The notes under the pieces are model-generated. The model searched no databases. It had not been told where the DNA came from and saw only the letters and a list, made by a program, of their open reading frames with translations. A stretch of DNA of 34,405 nt from Variovorax ginsengisoli. Lineage in GTDB: Bacteria > Pseudomonadota > Gammaproteobacteria > Burkholderiales > Burkholderiaceae_C. The translations under genes were made by a program, and so were the position numbers. Positions within the stretch are counted from its first letter, which is position 1. Every line of letters starts with the position of its first letter. Positions 22,830 through 32,789 of this stretch are shown in pieces. Where the stretch lies: the NCBI RefSeq assembly GCF_030486595.1, contig NZ_JAUJZH010000052.1, positions 1-34,405 on the forward strand, in the 5' to 3' direction.

Positions 22830-24188
22830 ATGAACGCACCCATGACCTCCATCGAGCGCCTGCACCTCGAACTGCCCGAACTCGACTGGATCACCGACCC
22901 GAGCCGCATCGCACGGCTGTCGCAGGACTTCGCCTGGTTCAGCCCGGTGCTCGACCGGCAGCTGAAGGACAAGCGCGCCGACGCCGTCGTGCGCCCGCGC
23001 ACCGAAGGCGAGATCCGAGCCCTGGTCGGCGCCTGCGCCCGCCTGGGCGTGCCGATCACGATCCGCGGCAGCGGCACCGGCAACTACGGCCAGACCACGC
23101 CGCTGGCCGGCGGCGTGGTGCTCGACATGACCGGCTACAACGCGCTGCTGTGGGTGCGCACCGGCGTCGCCCGGGCGCAAGCTGGCATCCGGCTCGGCGA
23201 ACTCGAGAAGCACACGCGACCCTCCGGCCAGGAGCTGCGCTGCATTCCGTCGACCTACCGCAGCGCGACGCTCGGCGGCCTGTTCGGCGGCGGCTTCGGC
23301 GGCGTCGGATCGATCAACTACGGCCCGCTCGGCGCCCCCGGCAACGTGCTCGGCCTGCGCGCGATGACCATCGAGCCCGAGCCGCAGATCGTCGAGCTGC
23401 GCGGCGCCGAGGCGCTGCGCATGCACCACCTGTGGGGCACCAACGGACTGGTGCTCGAGCTCGAAGTGGCGCTGGCACCGGCCCATCCCTGGCTCGAGAG
23501 CCTGGTGGTGTTTGACGCCTTCGCCCCGGCGCTGGCCTTCGCCGACGCGCTGGCGAACGCCCCCGGCATCGTCAAGCGCGAGGTCGCCTTCTTCGCCAGC
23601 CCGGTGCCCGACCACCTGGCGCAGCTGGCCGAGCATCTGCCCAAGGGCTGCCACGCGGTGCTGTCGCTGGTGGCGGAGTCCTCCGAAGACCCGATGCGCG
23701 CGCTGGCTGATGCGCACGGCGGCCGCATGACCTACCGGAAGACCGCCGAGGAGGTGAAGAAGAGCAACCGCACGCTGATGGAGTTCACCTGGAACCACAC
23801 GACGCTGCACGCACTCAAGGTCGACAAGTCGCTGACCTACCTCCAGAGCAGCTTCGTCCCGGGCCGGCACGTGGCGCAGATCACCGAGATGGAGCAGCGC
23901 TTCGCCGGCGAGGTCCTGATGCACGTCGAGTTCCTGCGCGGCCTCGACGGCCTCCTCACCTGCAGTGCGCTGCAGCTGGTGCGCTTCACGACCGAGGAGC
24001 GGCTGGCCGAAATCATCCGCCTGCATCGCGAGCACGGCGTGCGCATCAACAACCCGCACGTCTTCGTGGTCGAGGACGGCAAGGCCGGCGGCGCATTGCC
24101 GCCCGACATCGTCGAGATGAAGAAGCGCTTCGATCCGCGCGGGCTGCTGAACCCGGGCAAGCTGCGCGACTGGCCGGTGAAGCCCTAG
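22830..24188 (+). CDS. FAD-linked oxidase (FAD_binding_4, GlcD-like)
   Basis: A 452-residue flavoenzyme of the vanillyl-alcohol-oxidase/glycolate-oxidase group. The PCMH-type FAD domain spans about residues 40-225, with AVVRPRTEGEIRALV, PITIRGSGTGNYGQ and TLGGLFGGGFGGVGS (pyrophosphate binding). The C-terminal substrate domain ends KKRFDPRGLLNPGK, the usual closing motif. It oxidises a hydroxy acid, alcohol or amine-like carbon, passing electrons to oxygen, a quinone or cytochrome. It is the last gene of the operon. Its stop shares CTAG with the stop of the converging lnt gene. Substrate unknown; likely acts on a product of the creatininase-type step. Confidence 0.88.
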   Translation: MNAPMTSIERLHLELPELDWITDPSRIARLSQDFAWFSPVLDRQLKDKRADAVVRPRTEGEIRALVGACARLGVPITIRGSGTGNYGQTTPLAGGVVLDMTGYNALLWVRTGVARAQAGIRLGELEKHTRPSGQELRCIPSTYRSATLGGLFGGGFGGVGSINYGPLGAPGNVLGLRAMTIEPEPQIVELRGAEALRMHHLWGTNGLVLELEVALAPAHPWLESLVVFDAFAPALAFADALANAPGIVKREVAFFASPVPDHLAQLAEHLPKGCHAVLSLVAESSEDPMRALADAHGGRMTYRKTAEEVKKSNRTLMEFTWNHTTLHALKVDKSLTYLQSSFVPGRHVAQITEMEQRFAGEVLMHVEFLRGLDGLLTCSALQLVRFTTEERLAEIIRLHREHGVRINNPHVFVVEDGKAGGALPPDIVEMKKRFDPRGLLNPGKLRDWPVKP

Positions 24189-25762
24189 CCTGGACGCCGG
24201 CGCAGCGCCAGGGTCGCCGCAACGACGGCCAGCGCCAATCCCCACAACGGCCAGAGTCCGAAGCGCGACACCCACACCGCAAACGGCGTGCGCCCGCCCC
24301 GCCCTTCGACCTCGGCCTTCAGCACGCCGCGCGTGAGCCGCGGCAGCTCATGCGTCACCCGCCCGCGATGGTCGATGACCACCGTGGCGCCGGTGTTGGT
24401 GGCCCGCACCATCGGCCGCTGGAACTCCAGCGCCCGCATGCGCGAGATCGCGAGGTGCTGGTCGATCGCGATCGAGTCGCCGAACCAGGCGATGTTGCTG
24501 ACGTTCAGCAGCACCGTCGGCGCCTCCTCCGCGCTGCGGAAGTTGGCACCAATCTCGTCGCCGAACAGATCTTCGTAGCAGATGTTCGGCGCGATGCGTT
24601 GGCCCAGCCAGACGAAGGGCGCCTGCGCCAGTCCGCCGCTGCGGAAGTCGCCGAGCGGGATGTTCATCATGTCGGTGAACCAGCGGAACAGGCCCGGGAT
24701 GAATTCGCCGAAGGGCACCAGGTGATGCTTCTCGTAGCGGTAGGGCGCCGCCTCGCCCGGACGGAAACCCAGCACCGCATTGCTGTAGGAGCGGCCATCG
24801 CCCATCGGCAGGCCGACGATGGCGGCCTGGGTGCCGCTCGCATAGCGGGCCGCGATCGCGTCCAGGTAGCCCGGCGGCAATTGCGAGGGCAGCAGGGGCA
24901 GGGCCGTCTCCGGCGTGATCACCAGCGGCGCGTCGGCATCTCGCAGCTGCGCGCCGTACCACTGCAGCGCGGTCGCGATGCCGCCGCCCGGAATGAACTT
25001 CTCGTCCTGCGGAATGTTGCCTTGAAGCAGTGCCACGGTGATGCGGCCGCGCGAACGGGCCGCATCATCGGCCGGCACGCCGCGCGCCAGCGCGATCAGC
25101 GCCGGAACGCCGAACAACACCAGCGCCAGCCCGACGGGCAGCGCAAAGGCGCGCCCGCGCGCATGGCGCATGGCCAACGGGACCAGCGTCGCGATGCCGG
25201 CAGCGATCGCGCCGATGCCGTAGACACCGACCCAGGGCGCATAGACCGCCAGCGGCCCTTCGACGTGGGCATAGCCGCCCGCGCCCCATGGAAAGCCCGT
25301 GAACCAGCTGCCGCGCAGCAGTTCGGCGAGGGTCCACAGCGCGGCGAAGAAGGCCGCCGCGCGCAGCGAGCCCGCCGGGGCGAAGGCCACGTACAGGGCG
25401 CAGCCGAGCGCGTAGTAGAGCGACAGCGCCGCCGCCAGCGCGAACACCGCCACGGCGGCCAGCGGCGCCGGCAAGCCGCCATAGGTGTGCATCGAGATGA
25501 ACAGCCACCAGAAGGTGCCGAAGAGCCAGGCGGTCGCGAACACCCAGCCGAGCAGCCCCGCAGCCCGCCAAGGCCGAGGCCGGGGCCCGGCGGCCGACGC
25601 ATCACCGCCGACCGGGCGCAGCGCGTCCAGCTGCCAGACCAGCGCGGCCAGCGACAGCAGCTGCAGCCACCACAGCGGCTGGCCGTTCCAGGGCGCGGCC
25701 ATCGACGCCGCCTGGGCCAGCCCCGCGAGCCCGAAGCCCAGCGCGCGCAACGGGGTTTTCAA
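24185..25762 (-). CDS. lnt: apolipoprotein N-acyltransferase
   Basis: A 525-residue inner-membrane enzyme that adds the third acyl chain to lipoproteins. About six N-terminal membrane helices (residues 5-225) are followed by a periplasmic nitrilase-like domain. The catalytic triad is Glu285 (TPETALP), Lys345 (YEKHHLVPFGE) and Cys395 (APNICYED), with a final membrane helix near the C-terminus. The start overlaps the corC stop by four bases, the usual corC-lnt coupling. No irregularity noted. Confidence 0.96.
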   Translation of the reverse strand: MKTPLRALGFGLAGLAQAASMAAPWNGQPLWWLQLLSLAALVWQLDALRPVGGDASAAGPRPRPWRAAGLLGWVFATAWLFGTFWWLFISMHTYGGLPAPLAAVAVFALAAALSLYYALGCALYVAFAPAGSLRAAAFFAALWTLAELLRGSWFTGFPWGAGGYAHVEGPLAVYAPWVGVYGIGAIAAGIATLVPLAMRHARGRAFALPVGLALVLFGVPALIALARGVPADDAARSRGRITVALLQGNIPQDEKFIPGGGIATALQWYGAQLRDADAPLVITPETALPLLPSQLPPGYLDAIAARYASGTQAAIVGLPMGDGRSYSNAVLGFRPGEAAPYRYEKHHLVPFGEFIPGLFRWFTDMMNIPLGDFRSGGLAQAPFVWLGQRIAPNICYEDLFGDEIGANFRSAEEAPTVLLNVSNIAWFGDSIAIDQHLAISRMRALEFQRPMVRATNTGATVVIDHRGRVTHELPRLTRGVLKAEVEGRGGRTPFAVWVSRFGLWPLWGLALAVVAATLALRRRPG

Positions 25763-26637
25763 TCGGCCGAGTCGTCGCCGCGCGCCGGCGAGACCTTGAA
25801 CCAGCGCACCGCGCCGCCCTTGGTGTGCAGCACGACGAAGTCGAAGGCGCCGAGCGCGTAGTGCTCGCCGCGCTTGGGCACGTGGCCCATCTCGTGCGCG
25901 ATCAGGCCGCCGATGGTGTCGAACTCCTGGCTCAGCGCCTCGTCGTCGAAGGTGATGCCGAAGGCCTCGGCCACGCGCTCGATCGGCGTGTCGCCCGCCA
26001 CCCGGTAGGTGTGGTCGGCCAGGCCGAAGATATCGCCCTCGTCCTCGGGGATGTCGAACTCGTCCTCGATCTCGCCGACGATCTGCTCGAGCACGTCCTC
26101 GATGGTGATCAGGCCGGCGACGCGGCCGAATTCGTCGATCACCACCGCCAGGTGGTTGCGGTTGCCGCGGAACTCGCGCAGCAGGTCGTTCAGGCCCTTG
26201 CTCTCGGGCACGAAGGTCGGCGGCCTCAGCAGCGCGCGGATGTTCAGCCCCGGCGCGCGCTGCAGCTTGAGCAGGTCCTTCGCGAGCAAGATGCCGATGA
26301 TGTTTTCCTTCTCGCCCTCGTAGACCGGAAAGCGCGAGTGGGCGGTGTCGATCACCAGGTGCAGCAGCGCGTCGTAGGGCGCGTCGATGTTGACCAGGTC
26401 CATCCGCGGCGCAGCGACCATCACCTCGCCGGCGGTCATGTCGGCCATGCGCAGCACGCCTTCGAGCATCACGCGCGATTCGGCGCCGATCACGTCATTG
26501 TCCTCGGCGTCGGCGAGCGTTTCGATCAGTTCGTCGCGGGAATCGGGCCCGGGATGGATGAATTCGGCGAGCTTCTGAAGAAAGCTGCGCTTGTCTTCGC
26601 GTTCGACGGGCGCGCGATCAGGGTGAGGGTCGGCCAC
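25759..26637 (-). CDS. corC: CorC/HlyC-family CBS-domain protein
   Basis: A 292-residue soluble member of the CorC (YbeX) family. Two CBS domains lie at about residues 70-190 (including VMVAAPRMDLVNIDAP, VVIDEFGRVAGLITIEDVLEQIVGEI). A CorC_HlyC transporter-associated domain follows at 205-285. No DUF21 membrane domain is present. The role is linked to magnesium and cobalt resistance and, in E. coli, to ribosome homeostasis, but is not firmly known. It is coupled to lnt. ybeY and phoH, its usual upstream neighbours in many proteobacteria, are absent; a GNAT gene stands there instead. Confidence 0.93.
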   Translation of the reverse strand: MADPHPDRAPVEREDKRSFLQKLAEFIHPGPDSRDELIETLADAEDNDVIGAESRVMLEGVLRMADMTAGEVMVAAPRMDLVNIDAPYDALLHLVIDTAHSRFPVYEGEKENIIGILLAKDLLKLQRAPGLNIRALLRPPTFVPESKGLNDLLREFRGNRNHLAVVIDEFGRVAGLITIEDVLEQIVGEIEDEFDIPEDEGDIFGLADHTYRVAGDTPIERVAEAFGITFDDEALSQEFDTIGGLIAHEMGHVPKRGEHYALGAFDFVVLHTKGGAVRWFKVSPARGDDSAD

Positions 26638-26711
26638 TGCAGCAGGGCGGAGTTGGGGAAACGCAAGGATAACCCACCCACGCTATGCGGCTGGAAACCT
26701 CTGGGTGAGCG

Positions 26712-27437
26712 TCAAGCAGCTGATTTGTCTCGCGCGGCGCGCACGCCGCTGCGGATTTCCTGCAGCTCTGCCAGGAACGACCAGAACTGCTTGGCCCGGG
26801 TCTTGAGCTGGTAGTCGACCTGCGCAAAGTGCTGCAGCGCAATTTCGCTCATGCGGCTGTCGAAGGTGGCGGCCGGCAGTTCGAGGTGGGCCTCGGACTC
26901 GGAGCCGCTGCGCACCACGGTCGCGCCGGCATTGCGCGCGATCTTCAGCATCGCGGCGTTCTCGCTCAGGGCGTGGATGAACAGCATGCCGACGCCTTCG
27001 TTGCGCGCCACCACCACGGCGCGCTCGAACAAGCGGGCGCCGTAGCCGCGTCCACGGGCGTGGACGGCCACGGAAACGCCGAACTCGGCGCAGTCCTGCT
27101 GCTGGTCGGCAGGTGCAAAGGCCAGGTGGGCCATCGCGATCAATTCGAGCCGGCGGTTGTAGATGCCGAACAGTTCGTCGCGCTCGAAATCGAGCCCGTC
27201 GACATAGCGTTGGACTTGTTCATCGGACGCCGCATAGCCGAACCGCAGGTAGCGGTCGTGCTGCGGCAGGGCCAGCAGGTGCTGCGCGATGCGGTCGCGC
27301 TCGCGCGGGCCGATCGAACGGATCGGCACCATGACGGGGTGCGGCGCGGCGGCGCGCGGTTGCGCCTCAACCATCGGCGCCTTCAAGAACGAGCCGACGC
27401 CGAGTGAGGCTAGAAAGAGGGCCTTGGCGGTAAGCAT
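26712..27437 (-). CDS. GNAT-family N-acetyltransferase
   Basis: A 241-residue protein with a GNAT core at about residues 40-180. The acetyl-CoA loop is in VAVHARGRGYGARLF. LFIHALSENAAMLKIARNAGA is the usual alpha4 segment. The C-terminal 55 residues are an extra helical tail. Substrate unknown. The start ATG lies only six bases from a strong -10 box, so the message may be leaderless; in-frame internal starts (Met22 or Met36) would give a more compact enzyme. The 74 bases between this gene and corC show no clear terminator. Confidence 0.85.
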   Translation of the reverse strand: MLTAKALFLASLGVGSFLKAPMVEAQPRAAAPHPVMVPIRSIGPRERDRIAQHLLALPQHDRYLRFGYAASDEQVQRYVDGLDFERDELFGIYNRRLELIAMAHLAFAPADQQQDCAEFGVSVAVHARGRGYGARLFERAVVVARNEGVGMLFIHALSENAAMLKIARNAGATVVRSGSESEAHLELPAATFDSRMSEIALQHFAQVDYQLKTRAKQFWSFLAELQEIRSGVRAARDKSAA

Positions 27438-27443
27438 GCATGG

Positions 27444-27471
27444 AATATAAGGGTTTTCCCTAAACCCTCAA
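27444..27471 (-). promoter_or_regulatory. sigma-70 promoter of the GNAT gene with small inverted repeat
   Basis: On the minus strand a TTGAGG (-35, 27466-27471) and TATATT (-10, 27444-27449) are separated by 16 bases. The spacer holds AGGG-AAAA-CCCT, a short inverted repeat that could be an operator. The expected start is about 27437, at the annotated ATG. The rest of the 108-base gap up to the Lrp stop has no further gene. Confidence 0.6.
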
Positions 27472-27545
27472 GGGGACGGGGTCTGCTCCCAGACGATTCA
27501 GTGAACAAATTCCGCTCCTGCCTTATCGGCAGCCGACGCACGTTG

Positions 27546-28019
27546 TTACAGGGGCACGGCCGTGGTCGCCTTGACCCGGTCGAGCACGAAGCTGGTCTTG
27601 CAATCCTGGACGCTCGGGTGCTTCAGCAGGGTGTTCATGATGAAACGGCTGTAGTGCGCCATGTCGGCCACGACCACGCGCAGCAGGTAGTCCATCTCGC
27701 CCGTCAGCGCCGCGCATTCGACGACCTCGGGCCAAGTTTGCACGCTCGCCCGGAACAAGTCCATCGGGTTGCGCTTGTGGCTCTCGGTGAGCTTCTCGAG
27801 CCGCACGTTGAGGTAGGCGGTGAGCCCCAGGCCGACCGCCTCGGGCTTGACCAGGGCGACATAGCGGTCGATCACGCGGCTTTCCTCCAGCCGCTTGACC
27901 CGCCGCAGCACGGCGCTGGGCGACAGGCTGACCTGCTCGGCCAGTTGGTCGTAGGTGGCGCGCCCGTCGGCCTGAAGCGTGCGCAGAATTTGCCGATCTA
28001 TCTTGTCAAGTGCATCCAT
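27546..28019 (-). CDS. Lrp/AsnC-family transcriptional regulator
   Basis: A 157-residue Lrp-type regulator. The N-terminal helix-turn-helix is at residues 5-50 (ALDKIDRQILRTLQADGR, LSPSAVLRRVKRLE). The C-terminal RAM domain includes ALTGEMDYLLRVVVADMAHYSRF, which binds an amino-acid effector. ATG 28019 was chosen because the Lrp fold begins right there; an ATG 14 codons upstream is possible. It is divergent from hpd with 142 bases between, so it likely controls tyrosine/phenylalanine degradation in response to an aromatic amino acid. The pairing of an Lrp regulator with hpd is common in proteobacteria; here the link is by position. Confidence 0.92.
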   Translation of the reverse strand: MDALDKIDRQILRTLQADGRATYDQLAEQVSLSPSAVLRRVKRLEESRVIDRYVALVKPEAVGLGLTAYLNVRLEKLTESHKRNPMDLFRASVQTWPEVVECAALTGEMDYLLRVVVADMAHYSRFIMNTLLKHPSVQDCKTSFVLDRVKATTAVPL

Positions 28020-28161
28020 CGCTAGATTTTTGCACTTTTCCTGCGTCAGATGTCGATTCAATGCCCAATAACGCCGAAATCATGAAGGCCCGCGCTTTTA
28101 CAGTTCCATACCGACACCGCGCCGCCGCGGCCGCACACTGACTTCCCACGGAGATCACGCC

Positions 28162-29289
<1,128 letters not shown>

Positions 29290-29315
29290 GCGCCCCGATC
29301 CCACCTGGAGCCTCC

Positions 29316-30122
29316 ATGCGCCTGCCGACGTCGTCCCCGCTTCGTTCCCTCCCCTGGATCACGGCCGCGGCGCTGGTGCTCGGAGGCTGCGCCACGGCGC
29401 CACCCCAGGCGGCGCCGGTGTCCCGCCTGGACGCCGTGCAGAAGGCCGGCGTGCTGCGCATCTGCACGCCGGGCGACTACAAGCCCTTCAGCTTCCAGAA
29501 GCCGGACGCGGGCTACGAGGGCATCGACGTCGACCTCATGACAGGCTTCGCCGCCAGCCTCAACGCCCGGCCGGAGTGGGTCAAGACCAGCTGGGCCAAC
29601 CTGATGCCCGACCTCACTGCGGCCAAGTGCGACATGGCGGTCGGCGGCATCTCGGTGACCACCGACCGGCAGAAGCTCGCCTTCTTCAGCAGCGCCTACA
29701 TGGTCAACGGCAAGACGCCGATCGCGCGCTGCGCCGATGCCGCCAAGTACCAGACGGTGGCCCAGATCGACAAGCCCTCGGTGCGCGTGATCTTCAACCC
29801 GGGCGGCAGCAACGAGCGTTTCGCGCGCGCCAACTTCAAGCAGGCCAAGCTGACCCTGCACGGCGAGAACGTCACGATCTTCGACGAGATCCTGGCCAAC
29901 CGCGCCGACGTCTTCGTCACCGAGTCGGCCGAGGCCATCACGCAGCAGAAACTCAAGCCCGGCCTCTGCGCGATCAATCCCGACAAGCCGCTGCAGTACG
30001 GCGAGATGGCCTGGCTGCTGCCGCGCGACGACGTCGCCTTCAAGTCCTATGTCGACCAGTGGCTGCACCTGTCGCAGGCCGGCGGCGAGTTCCAGCGCGT
30101 GATGGACCGCTGGCTCAAGTAG
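29316..30122 (+). CDS. cyclohexadienyl dehydratase-like lipoprotein (SBP family 3 fold)
   Basis: A 268-residue protein with a lipoprotein signal (lipobox LGGC, Cys25), so it should be membrane-anchored facing the periplasm. The rest has the fold of amino-acid binding proteins. It shows marked likeness, from memory, to Pseudomonas aeruginosa PheC: SRLDAVQKAGVLRI, TPGDYKPFSF, TSWANLMPDL, GKTPIARC, NPGGSNERFARANFK, NVTIFDEI and YVDQWLH. PheC forms phenylpyruvate from prephenate or arogenate. The PheC catalytic Glu seems kept (Glu206 in TESAEA). Following hpd, an aromatic keto-acid role is sensible; a plain binding protein for an aromatic amino acid is the alternative. No permease or ATPase is nearby. 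Confidence 0.8.
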   Translation: MRLPTSSPLRSLPWITAAALVLGGCATAPPQAAPVSRLDAVQKAGVLRICTPGDYKPFSFQKPDAGYEGIDVDLMTGFAASLNARPEWVKTSWANLMPDLTAAKCDMAVGGISVTTDRQKLAFFSSAYMVNGKTPIARCADAAKYQTVAQIDKPSVRVIFNPGGSNERFARANFKQAKLTLHGENVTIFDEILANRADVFVTESAEAITQQKLKPGLCAINPDKPLQYGEMAWLLPRDDVAFKSYVDQWLHLSQAGGEFQRVMDRWLK

Positions 30123-31002
30123 CGTCGAGCAGCGCCAGGACCTCTCGCCGGACGGGGGCGTCGAAGGCCAGCTCCACATGGCCACGGCCGGCGGCGAGCC
30201 GGTTGTCCGCACCCGGCAAGGTTGCCACCGAGGTCGGGAACACGATGTTGTCGCTGTTCGAATACCAGCAGCTGAAGGGCACCTGCTGCACGCTCGTGCG
30301 CTCGCCGTCGATGCGTTGCAGCCACTCGCCACCCATCCGCATCTGACGGCCGTTGGCCGTGCGTCCGAAGCGCGCCAGCCAGGTGCCGCGATGCGGCGTG
30401 CCGAGGGTAGCGATGCGATGCACCCGCGCGCCGTCGGCATCGCGCAGCCAGGCCCGGGCCGCGAGCCCGCCCATGCTGTGGCAGATCAGGAGCGGCGGCT
30501 GGCCGGTCGCGGCGGTCACGCGCACGATGGCGGCATCGATGGTCTGCACGTAGCGGTCGATCGAGCCGAAGACCGGCTCGAGGTCGACCGCGACGAAGGC
30601 CCGGTCGGCGGCGCGGAGTTCGCGCAGCCAGGGCGTCCAGAACGCGCGATTGCCGACGAAGCCGTGCACCAGCACGACGCCCCGCCGCCCTGACTGCGGC
30701 AGGTGGTCCGGAATGGCGCGCCACCGAAAGGGCTGGTACCAGGCGAAGACGCGCGGTGCCGCGATGCTCTCGGCCAGCCAGGCCTTGAAGAACTGCCAGG
30801 CGCTGGCACGCGGCAGCGGGTCGCTTTCATCGACGCGCCAGGCCAGCACGAACTCGAACGCGAGGAAGACCGCGTGCGAGCCGCTCAGCACCAGCAGTCC
30901 CGCGATCGCCGTCGCCGGCGAACGGCTCCACCAGGCCGCGGTCCACGCCACCGCGGCGACCAACCAGGCCAATACCAACCACCGCTGAGCACGAGCAACC
31001 AT
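30115..31002 (-). CDS. membrane-anchored alpha/beta hydrolase
   Basis: A 295-residue lipase-like protein. Two hydrophobic segments (residues 8-25 and 31-56) should anchor it in the inner membrane. The catalytic domain starts near residue 105: oxyanion motif VHGFVGN, nucleophile Ser176 in CHSMGG (Cys in place of the first Gly of GxSxG), a probable Asp in NSDNIVFP and His in GRGHVELAF. TLGTPHRGTW is typical of triacylglycerol lipases and esterases. ATG 31002 was chosen because the 35 codons before it run through the fadD promoter region with no family likeness. The end overlaps the PheC-like gene by eight bases, tail to tail. Confidence 0.85.
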   Translation of the reverse strand: MVARAQRWLVLAWLVAAVAWTAAWWSRSPATAIAGLLVLSGSHAVFLAFEFVLAWRVDESDPLPRASAWQFFKAWLAESIAAPRVFAWYQPFRWRAIPDHLPQSGRRGVVLVHGFVGNRAFWTPWLRELRAADRAFVAVDLEPVFGSIDRYVQTIDAAIVRVTAATGQPPLLICHSMGGLAARAWLRDADGARVHRIATLGTPHRGTWLARFGRTANGRQMRMGGEWLQRIDGERTSVQQVPFSCWYSNSDNIVFPTSVATLPGADNRLAAGRGHVELAFDAPVRREVLALLDAT

Positions 31003-31097
31003 CCGCCAACTATCGCACGCGCGACCCGCGCTCCTAGGACAAGCCCGCTGGCGTCGGGTGGCGGGTCGCTCCGACAATCCGCGCCAAAGGAGATCGA

Positions 31098-32789
31098 ATG
31101 CAGACATCAGTGCTTCAGAGTTATCCCGCCGGCGTGCCGCATGAAGTCCATCCCGAGCAGTACGGCTCGCTGGGGCAGTTGTTCGACGAGTCGTTCAAGC
31201 GCTACGCCGAGCGTCCCTTCTCGGTCTGCATGGAGCAGTGGATGACCTATGGCGAGGTCGACGTGCTGTCGAAGGCCCTGGGCGCGTGGCTGCAGTCGCT
31301 CGGCCTCGAGCCCGGCGCCCGCGTGGCGGTGATGCTGCCCAACGTGCCCCAGTTCGCGGTCACGGTCTGCGGCGTGCTGCGTGCGGGCTACACCTGCGTC
31401 AACGTCAATCCGCTCTACACGGCGCGCGAACTCGAACACCAGCTCAGGGACTCGGGCGCCACCGCGATCGTCATCCTCGAGAACTTCGCCACCACGCTCG
31501 AGCAGGTGATCGACCAGACCGCGATCAAGCACGTGGCCGTGACCTCGATGGGCGACCTGCTCGGCGGCATGTACGGCGCCTGGATCACCTTCGCCGTGCG
31601 CCATCTCGCGAAGATGGTGCCGCCCTACAAGATCGCGCTGTCCAACGGACGCACCGTCACGCCTTTCAAGGACGCGATCGCGGCCGGTCGCGGCCGCACG
31701 CTGGCGGCCGATCCGAGCACCCTCGATTCGATCGCGTTCCTGCAGTACACCGGCGGCACCACAGGACTGTCGAAGGGCGCGGTGCTGACCCATCGCAACA
31801 TCGTCGCCGCCACCCTGCAGGCCGAGGCCTGGTTCACGCCGGCGCTGGGCCGGGCGGGCGACCTGTCCAAGGTCAACAGCATCGCCGCCCTGCCGCTCTA
31901 TCACATCTTCGCCCTGACGCTGCTCCTGCTCGCGATCCGGCAAGGTTCGCACCTGACGCTGGTGCCCAACCCGCGCGACATCGGCAAGTTCATCGCCGTC
32001 CTCAAGAAGCGGCCGTTCCACATGCTTCCCGCAGTGAACACGCTCTTCAATGCCCTGCTGGTCCATCCGGAGTTCAAGAACGTCGACTTCTCGCAGCTGT
32101 TCGTCTCGCAGGCCGGCGGCATGGCGGCCTCCGAGGGCACCGCGCGCAAATGGTTCGAGGTCACAGGCTGCCCGATGATCGAAGGCTGGGGCATGAGCGA
32201 GACCTGCGCGATCGGCACAAACAACCCGGTCACCAACACCCACTACAGCGGCAACATCGGCCTGCCGCTGCCGGGCATCGAGATCGCCATCAAGGACGAC
32301 CAGGGCCGCTCGCTGCCGGCGGGCGAGCATGGCGAGCTCTGCATCAAGGGGCCGAACGTGATGGTCGGCTACTACAACCAGCCGGCCGAGACCGCGGCCG
32401 CCTTCACGGCCGACGGCTTCATGCGCACCGGCGACATCGCGGTCATGCAGGAAGACGGCTACAGCCGGATCGTCGACCGCAAGAAGGACATGATCATCGT
32501 CAGCGGTTTCAACGTCTTCCCGAACGAGCTCGAGAACGTGATCTCGCTGTGCCCCGGGGTGGTCGAGTGCGCCGCCATCGGCGTGCCCGACGAGAAGCAG
32601 GGCGAGGCGATCAAGGTCTTCGTGGTCCGCAAGGATCCGGCCCTGACCGAGGAAGCGGTCATGCGCTATTGCCATGACCAGCTCACGGGCTACAAGCGAC
32701 CGAAGCAGATCGAGTTCCGCGACGCGCTGCCGAAGACCAACGTGGGCAAGATCCTGCGCCGCGAACTGCGCGTGGGCGCGACAGGTTGA
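31098..32789 (+). CDS. fadD: long-chain-fatty-acid-CoA ligase
   Basis: A 563-residue AMP-forming acyl-CoA synthetase. The P-loop-like motif is YTGGTTGLSKGAVLTHRN (residues 217-234). GWGMSET is motif II. TGDIAVMQEDGYSRIVDRKKD is the hinge and adenylate-binding segment, and PKTNVGKILRREL holds the C-terminal Lys. It activates fatty acids for beta-oxidation or lipid synthesis. AAAGGAG lies before the ATG. The stop overlaps the TTG start of the next gene. The 95-base gap upstream is shared with the divergent hydrolase gene. Confidence 0.95.
   Translation: MQTSVLQSYPAGVPHEVHPEQYGSLGQLFDESFKRYAERPFSVCMEQWMTYGEVDVLSKALGAWLQSLGLEPGARVAVMLPNVPQFAVTVCGVLRAGYTCVNVNPLYTARELEHQLRDSGATAIVILENFATTLEQVIDQTAIKHVAVTSMGDLLGGMYGAWITFAVRHLAKMVPPYKIALSNGRTVTPFKDAIAAGRGRTLAADPSTLDSIAFLQYTGGTTGLSKGAVLTHRNIVAATLQAEAWFTPALGRAGDLSKVNSIAALPLYHIFALTLLLLAIRQGSHLTLVPNPRDIGKFIAVLKKRPFHMLPAVNTLFNALLVHPEFKNVDFSQLFVSQAGGMAASEGTARKWFEVTGCPMIEGWGMSETCAIGTNNPVTNTHYSGNIGLPLPGIEIAIKDDQGRSLPAGEHGELCIKGPNVMVGYYNQPAETAAAFTADGFMRTGDIAVMQEDGYSRIVDRKKDMIIVSGFNVFPNELENVISLCPGVVECAAIGVPDEKQGEAIKVFVVRKDPALTEEAVMRYCHDQLTGYKRPKQIEFRDALPKTNVGKILRRELRVGATG

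Noticed and set aside
27471..27490. A GGGGACGGGGTCTGCTCCC-like stretch recalling REP sequences tied to REP-associated transposases
   Set aside because: Only one copy is seen, without an inverted partner or transposase; could be chance in GC-rich DNA.
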